Shown piece after piece: positions 9,138 through 16,020 of a stretch of DNA of 64,000 bases (position 1 is the first letter of the stretch; every line of letters begins with the position of its first letter). The notes under the pieces are model-generated. The model saw only the letters and a list, made by a program, of their open reading frames with translations, had not been told where the DNA came from and ran no database searches. The stretch is from Paraburkholderia silviterrae (GTDB taxonomy: Bacteria; Pseudomonadota; Gammaproteobacteria; Burkholderiales; Burkholderiaceae), in assembly GCF_004353915.1 (NCBI RefSeq), contig NZ_SMRP01000010.1, forward strand, positions 106,417 through 170,416. Direction: 5' to 3'. The position numbers and the translations under genes were made by a program.

Positions 9138-9160
9138 GGATTAGCGGTATTCCCTAATGC
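9138..9160 (-). promoter_or_regulatory. Candidate activator box upstream of the DUF1302 operon
   Basis: The minus strand carries ATTAGGGAAT followed by a second inverted ATTAG half (arms ATTAG at 9140-9144 and CTAAT at 9154-9158, 9-base spacer), 80-102 bases upstream of the start codon. The same TTCCCTAAT core recurs at 10763-10771 at almost the same distance from the oxidoreductase start at 10677. The nearby LuxR-type regulator is the obvious candidate binder; this is inference. Confidence 0.4.
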
Positions 9161-9444
9161 AACTCATGTCTCGTTTGTGGCGAGATATCAGAAGGTTCGC
9201 CGCCCCATCGCAGGCCACGCCGCGACCGGGGTGGTGGCAATTCTGCCGCCTTCATTAGATAAGCATGACTAACTAAAACGGGGCGCGCGAGCCGCACGAC
9301 GGTACGCGTGCGTGTGTCGAATACGGAGGAGGGTCCCGGCGTCCAGCACGCCGGGCGTGGCCAGTCAGGGCTTGATGAGTGTCAGCGCGAACCGGACGTT
9401 TCGATGGACTCGCTCAGGTGGGCCGCCGAGGCGGCGCGGCTCCG
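9161..9444. other. Intergenic region between the DUF1302 promoter and the reductase gene
   Basis: No gene is supported here. It includes a GC-rich hairpin (CCCGGCGT / ACGCCGGG, 5-base loop) at 9335-9355, which could end the transcript of the minus-strand reductase finishing at 9445; there is no T tract. Small open frames across the stretch show no recognisable protein features. Confidence 0.4.
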
Positions 9445-10677
9445 TCACCCGTTCGCCGGAGTTCGGTTGAGGGTTGCGTCATTGGGCTGATGGAGCACGC
9501 AAGACGTGCCACCGGGGGTGTACATCATCACCACGCAGCGATTGCACGACGTACAACCGGACTGCTGCGTGTCACCCGTGCGCAGGCGATTGACGAACTC
9601 CGGGTCGAACACCAGCGCACGGGCCATGGCAACCGCGTCGAATCCTTCCTGCATGGCCGTCTGGACGTTGGCGAGCGACTTCACTCCCCCGAGGTACGCG
9701 AGCGGCATCTTGACGGCTTGCCGGACCTTTCTCGAATGCTCGAGAAAATACATCTCACGGAATTCGCCGAACTTGGGCTCGGTGAGCTTTTGCAGCCTTA
9801 TCGCCGTGCGGATGATCGGATTGGCGGTGTTGGAGGTTGCTTCGGCCGGTAGCGCGCTGCCGAACAATTGCCATGACGATTCAACGTTCATACCGCCACT
9901 CAATACGAGCAGATGCGCACCCTCCGCCTCGAGGATGCGCGCGATGGCTGCCGCGTCTTCGGCCGTGCCGCCAGCCTTGACGCCCTCCGTGACACCGATT
10001 TTGCAAACCACCGCAAGATCGCGCCCGACGGCGTCGAGCACCCGCCGCAACACCTGTGCGGGAAACCGCGCCCGCTTTTGCGCGGAGCCGCCATATACGT
10101 CGCTGCGCTTGTTATAGAGCGGCGAAAGAAACTGGCTCAACAGGTAGCCATGCCCCATGTGGATCTCGACCGCGTCGAAGCCGGCATCGCGCGCGGCGCG
10201 CGCGGCCTGGGCGAATTGCCCGGCGCACTGGTCCATCTCGGCTTGCGTCATGGCCTGCTTGAAGAACCGCCTGTTCAACATACCGACTTTGTTGAATCCG
10301 CCCGAAGCACTCAGGGGGCGTCGCGTCGACAGTTCCGGCAGGAACGTGAAGCACCCCCCATGCGTGATCTGGGCGCTGGCCGCCGCGCCGTGCCGATGGA
10401 CGGCGTCGGTCAGGACCCGGAATGGCGCGAGCGTGGCGGCGTTCATCTGGGCCTGATCGGCAAACGTGCGTCCGTCAGGGGCGACGGCGCAATACGCGAC
10501 GGTCGTCATGGCCGCGCCGCCTGCGGCGATCGCTTCGTGAAGTTTGACGAGCATCTTCGAAGGCACGCCTTGGGGCGCCATGCCCTCGTTGGTGGCCGAT
10601 TTGATGAATCGGTTACGCAAGGTCAGCGGACCGACGCGAAGCGGGCTGAATGCGGTCTGGGAGTTGGAGGTGTCCAT
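9445..10677 (-). CDS. NADH:flavin oxidoreductase (old yellow enzyme family) with Fe-S cysteine cluster
   Basis: A 410-residue FMN TIM-barrel enzyme. The N-terminus is typical (PLRVGPLTLRNRFIKSATNE), and the barrel carries the substrate-binding ITHGG and the HMGHGYLLSQFLSPLYNKRSD motif found in 2,4-dienoyl-CoA-reductase-like and NemA-like proteins. Near the C-terminus CTSCNRC followed by a further Cys (GGTSC) suggests a [4Fe-4S] site, as in dienoyl-CoA reductases, but the FAD/NAD domains of those larger enzymes are absent. It would reduce an activated C=C bond, plausibly in ring degradation. It has its own promoter region with an ATTAGGGAA box. The exact substrate is unknown. Confidence 0.87.
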   Translation of the reverse strand: MDTSNSQTAFSPLRVGPLTLRNRFIKSATNEGMAPQGVPSKMLVKLHEAIAAGGAAMTTVAYCAVAPDGRTFADQAQMNAATLAPFRVLTDAVHRHGAAASAQITHGGCFTFLPELSTRRPLSASGGFNKVGMLNRRFFKQAMTQAEMDQCAGQFAQAARAARDAGFDAVEIHMGHGYLLSQFLSPLYNKRSDVYGGSAQKRARFPAQVLRRVLDAVGRDLAVVCKIGVTEGVKAGGTAEDAAAIARILEAEGAHLLVLSGGMNVESSWQLFGSALPAEATSNTANPIIRTAIRLQKLTEPKFGEFREMYFLEHSRKVRQAVKMPLAYLGGVKSLANVQTAMQEGFDAVAMARALVFDPEFVNRLRTGDTQQSGCTSCNRCVVMMYTPGGTSCVLHQPNDATLNRTPANG

Positions 10678-10762
10678 GCGGATGAAGGGTGGTGAGAAGC
10701 GGACAGGCAGCGATTCGAAAATATTGTGCGCAACAAGCCTTCATTCGCATCATCAGGAGATT

Positions 10763-10773
10763 TCCCTAATCCA
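10763..10773 (-). promoter_or_regulatory. Second copy of the ATTAGGGAA box
   Basis: TTCCCTAATCC on the plus strand (GGATTAGGGAA on the minus strand) lies 86-96 bases upstream of the reductase start, matching the box upstream of the DUF1302 gene in sequence and distance. The inverted half-site is less clear here than at 9138-9160. Confidence 0.35.
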
Positions 10774-10937
10774 CGCGGGTGATGTGTCGACGTCGCAAAT
10801 CGCAGTCAATGATGTTCTTGGGGGAATGTGGCAACTCGGCACCGCAGCGAGCAGGAGTCCGGACGATGTCGGGTAGCCAATGACGCATCGACACGCATGG
10901 CAGATGGCCCGCTTGCGAGGGCCATCGGGAGAACACG

Positions 10938-11231
10938 ATGATGGCGGGGAGGGTGCGGAGGAGCCGGTTGAAAGCGGTGGCATTCGTGCTGCCAGGTTTA
11001 GTCGGATTCGTCGCGCAGCGGACTCACACGTGCGAGTGGGGCGGTGAGTTTCCGAGCTTGATTTGCGCGGCCGGTTCGTTCTTTGCGCAATTCCTCAGCG
11101 TGATCGGCATCGCATCGCTCGTGAGCACCGTGGTGGCTAGACGGTGTGGCGCGGACGAAGAGACATTCACATTTGTTGTCGCCGTATGCTGGGCGGTGGC
11201 GCTGTTCGTCATGCTCTCACGCGCGTTATAG
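10938..11231 (+). CDS. Small membrane protein, hypothetical
   Basis: A 97-residue protein I do not recognise. It has three hydrophobic stretches: about residues 13-26 (AVAFVLPGLVGFVA), 47-67 (SFFAQFLSVIGIASLVSTVV) and 76-94 (TFTFVVAVCWAVALFVML), with a basic N-terminus. A GGGAG box 6-7 bases before the ATG supports translation. It lies divergently from the upstream reductase and 415 bases before the LuxR-type regulator. The hydrophobic pattern argues for a real small inner-membrane protein, but length and lack of a known family keep confidence moderate. Confidence 0.45.
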   Translation: MMAGRVRRSRLKAVAFVLPGLVGFVAQRTHTCEWGGEFPSLICAAGSFFAQFLSVIGIASLVSTVVARRCGADEETFTFVVAVCWAVALFVMLSRAL

Positions 11232-11646
11232 GCTGGGCTTGCCGGGAAGGAAAATGTCTGAGCCCCTGAGAGTGCAATTCGCGCGGCGACTGCGTGAACT
11301 TCGAGACGAAACCGTGCGGCGATTCCGAGTCGTGTCGCATTGATCCGCTGCGAGCCAGCGCGCCATTACTACGGGCAGGATGACGACCCGACTTCTAAAA
11401 GGCGTGCACAAATGCCAGCGCGGGCTGGCAAGCCGCCCAACCCGGGCACCCATGGCCTTTTGCATGTGCGAACCGTGACGCTGCGATTGCGCGGCATTGC
11501 CATCGCACAAACGGACTATGGACGAACTACGCGTTCGTGCGAGGCTGTGCCTGGAATTTACCCGACGGCGTTTGCGGGAGACGACAGTAAGCGTTCGCTC
11601 TGCGGTCGAACCCCATGGGAATACGCATGGAGAATGGAGCGTTTTG
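11232..11646. other. 415-base region upstream of the LuxR-type regulator
   Basis: No protein-coding gene is convincing here. It contains a small perfect hairpin (TGCCAGC/GCTGGCA with a GCGG loop, 11413-11430). An in-frame extension of the regulator ORF back to 11497 exists but is Arg-rich and lacks a ribosome-binding site. The promoter of the regulator should lie in this stretch, though I could not identify clear -35/-10 boxes. Confidence 0.4.
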
Positions 11647-12825
11647 ATGAGGACAAAATGGGGACCCGACACGGGACAGGCACTGTGCGAACAGGCGGGA
11701 GTGGATGTTTGGCAGTTCAGCGAACTCATGGCGCGGATATATCAAGGGCCCCTTGAGGAGACGCCGTGGGCAGGCGCATTGGAGTGGATTCGACGCTTTC
11801 TCGATTCGAGCTACGTCACGCTCATTTTGCGTACCGCCTCGCGTGACCGGCGCGGATTGATGACGAACGCGTCCGAGTCCGGTCTGGTGCCGGACGAAGT
11901 TGCGTACAACAGCTACTACTACGCGCTCGATCCGTTCGTTGGCCTGCCGGGCGACCATGTCGTTACCGTCGACGAGGTGCTCGGCGAGACCGGTTGGGTT
12001 TCGTCCGAGCTATACAAGCAGTTCCTGCAACCTGCCGACATCCGGTACGTGCTGGGTGCCGATTTGCGCACGGAATCCGGCGTAGAGTGCCGCTTTCGCG
12101 TCTCGCGCAGCCACGCATCGAGGGAGTTCAGCGCGCGTGACAGGGCATTCTGCACGCTGCTGCTGCCCCATCTCAGGCGCGCGGTCGAAGTGCATTCGCG
12201 CCTGGATACCGTGGAGGTGGAGCGGTCGATGTACGCGAACACCATCGATCGCCTGCAGGTCGGCACAGTCATGCTCGACATCAACGGTACGATCGTCGAC
12301 AAGAACCGGGCGGCTGAAGAGATTCTTGCCGAGGGCAATGGCGTGTACCTCACGCGTGGAACGATCGAGGCCATGGACGCGGGGGAAAACCGCACCCTCA
12401 AGCGGATTGTGCGGCAAGCCGTGATGGGCCACCTTGGGACGGCCACGCCGATCGTCGAGGCGATGCCCATCACGCGCAGCGGGCACAAGCCGCGACTCGG
12501 CGTATTGATCCGCACGATTCCGTTGTCGGAGTGGTCGGATGACAGCAAGCGCCGGGCTGCGGTCGCGCTGTTTTTGCGCGACCCGGATCGCAAGCCGCAA
12601 GGCGCGCACGAGACGTTGCGCAAGCTGTTCGATCTCACACCAGCCGAATCTTCGCTCGCGATGCTGCTTGCGAATGGCATGACGCTCGACGAGGCAGCCG
12701 ACGAGTCGGGCATCAGCAAGAACACAGCGCGCACCCATCTGCGGGCGATATTTTCGAAGACCGGCGTCACGCGGCAGGCAACGCTAGTCGGCATCGTGCT
12801 CGGAAGTGTCGTGCCGATGGGCTGA
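11647..12825 (+). CDS. LuxR-type transcriptional regulator with N-terminal sensor domains
   Basis: A 392-residue regulator. The C-terminal ~60 residues form a LuxR/NarL-type helix-turn-helix (LTPAESSLAMLLANGMTLDE, then SGISKNTARTHLRAIFSKTG). The middle part (about residues 190-290) reads like a PAS-type sensor (VGTVMLDINGTIVDKNRAAE). The start at 11647 follows a GGAG box with 7-base spacing. Size, class and position next to steroid-type genes recall TeiR, the LuxR-type activator of testosterone degradation in Comamonas; this parallel is inference, not a demonstrated orthology. The likely targets are the divergent envelope and reductase operons that carry the ATTAGGGAA box. Confidence 0.85.
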   Translation: MRTKWGPDTGQALCEQAGVDVWQFSELMARIYQGPLEETPWAGALEWIRRFLDSSYVTLILRTASRDRRGLMTNASESGLVPDEVAYNSYYYALDPFVGLPGDHVVTVDEVLGETGWVSSELYKQFLQPADIRYVLGADLRTESGVECRFRVSRSHASREFSARDRAFCTLLLPHLRRAVEVHSRLDTVEVERSMYANTIDRLQVGTVMLDINGTIVDKNRAAEEILAEGNGVYLTRGTIEAMDAGENRTLKRIVRQAVMGHLGTATPIVEAMPITRSGHKPRLGVLIRTIPLSEWSDDSKRRAAVALFLRDPDRKPQGAHETLRKLFDLTPAESSLAMLLANGMTLDEAADESGISKNTARTHLRAIFSKTGVTRQATLVGIVLGSVVPMG

Positions 12826-12910
12826 GCCGCCGTGCGGCCGACACTTCGGCGAGGCGGTGCGGCGCAAGCCGCATACACGGCAGCACGCAATATCTTGGTA
12901 CTCCAAACAG

Positions 12911-13258
12911 ATGATGCAGTTCGCAATCGTAGTCGCGATACTGAAGCCTATGGATATTCGCGTTGGTTGGTCCGACGCTGTCGTCTTCGCGAATATCCGC
13001 TCGCGCTTCGCATCCGAAGAGGTTGTCGTCAATTTCAGCGATCCCGCATTGTCGATGATGAACCCCAATCACGCGTACGGGACCGTCGACGACGGCATCG
13101 GCTATGTCGGCTGTCTGCAGGAGGCTGGCGTGGACGAGGTGCTGTTTCTGTGCCAGATGGGGACGGTTCCGCATTCGGCTCAGCTCGATACGATCCGCAA
13201 CATTGGCGAGCACGTGATTGCGTTCTTCGAGCGCGAGAAAGTGCGTCCTTGCGCCTGA
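12911..13258 (+). pseudogene. Fragment of a luciferase-like (LLM) flavin monooxygenase
   Basis: The last ~75 residues of this open frame match the C-terminus of LLM-class flavin-dependent oxidoreductases: GTVDDGIGYVGCLQEAGVDE followed by VLFLCQMGTVPHS and a final IGEHVIAFFE helix. The enzyme body (roughly 280 residues of TIM barrel) is missing, and the upstream sequence does not resemble the family. The fragment sits between the LuxR regulator and the HsaA-like gene. I read it as a decayed remnant of a monooxygenase gene that once preceded the HsaA-like gene. It could in principle be a short expressed protein, but without the flavin-binding barrel it cannot be a working monooxygenase. Confidence 0.7.
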
Positions 13259-13367
13259 TCTGCCCGGTCCCGCGCACCGCGCGGGCGGCGGCACCCATGA
13301 GCCAGACCCAGAAGGGTCACACAAGAGAGAAGCGTGGCGCCGAGCGCGCGCCACACTGGAGACATCC

Positions 13368-14561
13368 GTGCAACGTGAGAACGAATCGAACGCCCTTGCG
13401 GCCAGACTGATCGCCCGAGCCGAAGAACTTGCGCCGGTGCTTGGCGCACGCGCGGGGCAAGCCAACGCAATTGGCCGCATTCCCGCCGACACGCTCGCCG
13501 ACCTGCAGGCCGCGGGCTTCTTCAAGGTCCTGCAACCGAAGCGCTATGGCGGCTACGAACTGGATCCGCAGATTTTTTTCGACATTCAGATCGCGCTCGC
13601 GCGTGGCTGCATGTCGACAGCGTGGGTCTATGGCGTGGTGGGCGTGCATAACTGGCAGCTCGCGCTGTTCGACGAGCGCGCGCAACAGGAAGTGTGGGGT
13701 GCGAATCCGGCCACGCTGATTGCGTCGACCTATATGCCGGTCGGCCGCGTGACGGTTGTCGAGGGGGGATTCCGGCTATCAGGCCACTGGAAGTTCTCGA
13801 GCGGCAGCGAGCTTTGCGAATGGGTCTTCCTGGGTGCGCTGGTGCCGCCCGCGAGCGCCGGCGGCGCGCCCGAATACCGTACCTTCCTGCTGCCCCGCAG
13901 CGATTACGCGATCAAGCAAGACTGGGACGTGCTGGGGTTGCGCGCCACCGGCAGCCACGACATCGTCGTGGACGACGTGTTTGTGCCCGACTACCGGACC
14001 CACAGGTCGGTCGACGGGATGATGGGCACGAGCCCGGGTCTCGCCGTGAACGACGCAGCGCTGTTCCGCTTGCCGTTCGCGCAGATCTTCGTGCGTGCGG
14101 TCTGTACGGCCTGCATCGGCGCGTTGCAGGGCGCGCTGGACGACTTCGTCGGATACGCAGACAAGCGCATCAGCGCGAATAGCGGCGCAAAGACGGTCGA
14201 CGACACCGGCGCACAGGTCGCCTGCGCAAATGCGGCGGTGGCCATTGACGAGATGAGGGTGCTCCTCAGGCGCAATTTCGACGAACTGTTAGCCGCGGCA
14301 AACGGTGGGGCGGCCGTCTCGATCGAGCGGCGGGTTCACTTTCGCTATCAATCGGCGCAGGTCGCCGAACGCTGTGCACAAATCGCCAGTGCGCTGTTGC
14401 GCCATGCGGGCGGCAACGGCATCTATCACCGCAACCCGCTGGTGCGCCGCTTCCTCGATCTGCACGCGGCGCGGGCGCACTACGCGAACAACGTCGAGCG
14501 CTTTGGCCAGAATCTGGGCGCCGTGATGCTTGGGCGAGAAAACGCAGACTTCTTTATCTGA
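13368..14561 (+). CDS. HsaA-like flavin-dependent monooxygenase (acyl-CoA dehydrogenase fold)
   Basis: A 397-residue protein of the acyl-CoA-dehydrogenase-fold monooxygenases (group D), the family of HsaA, which hydroxylates the phenolic A ring of 3-HSA in steroid breakdown using FMNH2 from a separate reductase. Matching segments include GFFKVLQPKRYGGYELDP, STAWVYGVVGVHNWQLALFD, a Trp-containing LSGHWKFSSGS strand and VLGLRATGSHDIVVDDVFVP. I chose the GTG at 13368 because GGAG lies 6 bases upstream; the ORF could open at 13218 but the added residues are low quality. No flavin reductase (HsaB) is seen nearby. An LLM remnant lies upstream and a reductase remnant downstream, so the operon has decayed around it. 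Confidence 0.82.
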   Translation: MQRENESNALAARLIARAEELAPVLGARAGQANAIGRIPADTLADLQAAGFFKVLQPKRYGGYELDPQIFFDIQIALARGCMSTAWVYGVVGVHNWQLALFDERAQQEVWGANPATLIASTYMPVGRVTVVEGGFRLSGHWKFSSGSELCEWVFLGALVPPASAGGAPEYRTFLLPRSDYAIKQDWDVLGLRATGSHDIVVDDVFVPDYRTHRSVDGMMGTSPGLAVNDAALFRLPFAQIFVRAVCTACIGALQGALDDFVGYADKRISANSGAKTVDDTGAQVACANAAVAIDEMRVLLRRNFDELLAAANGGAAVSIERRVHFRYQSAQVAERCAQIASALLRHAGGNGIYHRNPLVRRFLDLHAARAHYANNVERFGQNLGAVMLGRENADFFI

Positions 14562-14571
14562 CGAGGCTGCC

Positions 14572-14827
14572 ATGAATGTTCAACACACGGTGGACCCGTG
14601 TTTCCACGCGGCCCCCCAGATGCTGCGCTATTTGGAGGCGCGCACACCGTGCGCTATCAGGCGTTGCCGAAGTACACGGATTATTTCCAGCATCTGCCGG
14701 GAGCGATGCAGGGCTATCGCTCGCTCGTTCGTCTAGCCAACGACCCGCGCAGTTCCTGACATTGCGGCTGCCATTGGGCGACGCGGTGCTGCAGCGTTGC
14801 TACTCGCTGTCGAGTGCTCCGTACTGA
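14572..14827 (+). pseudogene. Frameshifted remnant ending in a ferredoxin-reductase-like (KshB-type) FAD domain
   Basis: Starting 10 bases after the HsaA-like stop, three consecutive frames carry protein-like sequence. MNVQHTVDPCFHAAPQMLRY begins at 14572. A second frame gives HTVRYQALPKYTDYFQHLPG and runs to a stop near 14757; I do not recognise it. A third gives AQFLTLRLPLGDAVLQRCYS then LSSAPY and stops at 14827. The last piece is the FAD-binding RxYSxSS strand of ferredoxin-NADP-reductase-type oxygenase reductases such as KshB or PaaE. The rest of such a reductase (about 250 residues) is missing. This is best read as the fused debris of one or two genes. Confidence 0.65.
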
Positions 14828-14939
14828 GCCCTCGCCCATGCGCGGCGGCGCTGTTCGAAATCGCGGCGTAGGCCGCAGACAGGCTGTAAGCCGGTCCATT
14901 GCATGCGACCGAGCAAGTTCGATGGGACAGGAGATCTCC

Positions 14940-15929
14940 ATGAAAAAAAACCTACCCGGGCTGCTGATGTCGGCGGCCGTGCTGGGCGCGGCGCTGTTCG
15001 CGTTTTCGCCGCGCCCGTTGCCCGCATTTGCGGCCAGCGCGATTGCGGCCAATCAGGTGCAGATCAACGGCCTCGCGCGTGCGGGCGCGCGCGTGGTGGC
15101 CGTGGGCGAGCGCGGCGTGATACTCGTGAGCGACGACAGGGGGGCGTCGTGGCGGCGTGCGGCGGTTGCGCCCGACGAAGCCTCGACCCTCACGCAGGTC
15201 TTCTTTATCTCGCCGCGCGTGGGCATCGCAGTGGGGCATGACGGCTGGATCCTGCGCACGACCGATGGCGGCGATCACTGGCAGGAAGTGCGTTTCGATC
15301 ACGCCCATTCGGACCCGCTGCTCTCGGTCTGGGGCACGGCGGGCGGCCCGGTGTTCGCGACCGGAAGCTTCGGACAACTGCTCGTTTCGCACGACGCGGG
15401 CGCGACCTGGACACAGCAGCCGACGCCGGCGGGAGATCGCCATCTGAACGCGATTGCGGGCGACGGTCACGGGCATCTCGTGATTGCGGGCGAGACGGGC
15501 ACGCTGCTCGTTTCCGGCGACGCCGGAGCGACCTGGGAGAAACGCCCATCGCCCTACGAAGGTTCGCTCTTCGGCGTGCTGTCGCTCGCCGACGGCGCGT
15601 GGCTCGCCTACGGCATGCGCGGCAACGTGCTGCGCAGTACGGACGAGGGGGCGACATGGCAACACCTCGACACCCATGTGGGCACTTCGTACTTTGCAGC
15701 GATCCGGCTCGACAACAAGGACGTCGTGCTGGTCGGCCAGGGCGGCGCGATCGTCACCTCGAGCGACGCAGGCCAAACGTACGCGGTGCGCCAGGTCGGC
15801 GGCGTGCAGAGTCTCGACACGGTGCTTGATATGGGACCTGGCCAGCTGTTGCTCGGCGGCGAGGCCGGTGTGGGCCGTCTCTCTCTGGCGTGGCCGGCAG
15901 CAACCGCCCCCGGCGCCGTGACCCAATAA
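14940..15929 (+). CDS. YCF48/BNR-repeat exported beta-propeller protein
   Basis: A 329-residue exported protein with an N-terminal signal sequence (MKKNLPGLLMSAAVLGAALF, cleavage near residue 31) and at least six BNR/sialidase-type Asp-box repeats, for example SDDRGASW, TTDGGDHW, SHDAGATW, SGDAGATW, STDEGATW and SSDAGQTY. These define a YCF48-like propeller related to the photosystem II assembly factor HCF136, here in a heterotroph. The start is backed by a CAGGAG box. It lies 91 bases before the MMPL/RND gene, a pairing seen in many catabolic clusters with DUF1302 and DUF1329 genes. A periplasmic role supporting the pump is likely, but its function is unproven. Confidence 0.88.
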   Translation: MKKNLPGLLMSAAVLGAALFAFSPRPLPAFAASAIAANQVQINGLARAGARVVAVGERGVILVSDDRGASWRRAAVAPDEASTLTQVFFISPRVGIAVGHDGWILRTTDGGDHWQEVRFDHAHSDPLLSVWGTAGGPVFATGSFGQLLVSHDAGATWTQQPTPAGDRHLNAIAGDGHGHLVIAGETGTLLVSGDAGATWEKRPSPYEGSLFGVLSLADGAWLAYGMRGNVLRSTDEGATWQHLDTHVGTSYFAAIRLDNKDVVLVGQGGAIVTSSDAGQTYAVRQVGGVQSLDTVLDMGPGQLLLGGEAGVGRLSLAWPAATAPGAVTQ

Positions 15930-16020
15930 ATCCGGGCGCCTGTTTTCCCCCTGTTGCCCGCGTCGTGCCAGCCTGTCCGGCCGCCACGACGCGTTTTCGT
16001 TTCCTTGACGTGAGACGCCT

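Noticed and set aside
9379..9852. 157-codon plus-strand frame overlapping the reductase gene end
   Set aside because: It is His/Arg-rich and antisense to a clear old-yellow-enzyme gene.
11497..11646. N-terminal extension of the LuxR-type regulator by 50 residues
   Set aside because: The added residues are Arg-rich with no ribosome-binding site, while 11647 has a GGAG box at 7 bases.
12784..13068. Minus-strand frame opposite the LLM remnant
   Set aside because: It has no protein features; the plus strand carries a recognisable LLM C-terminus instead.
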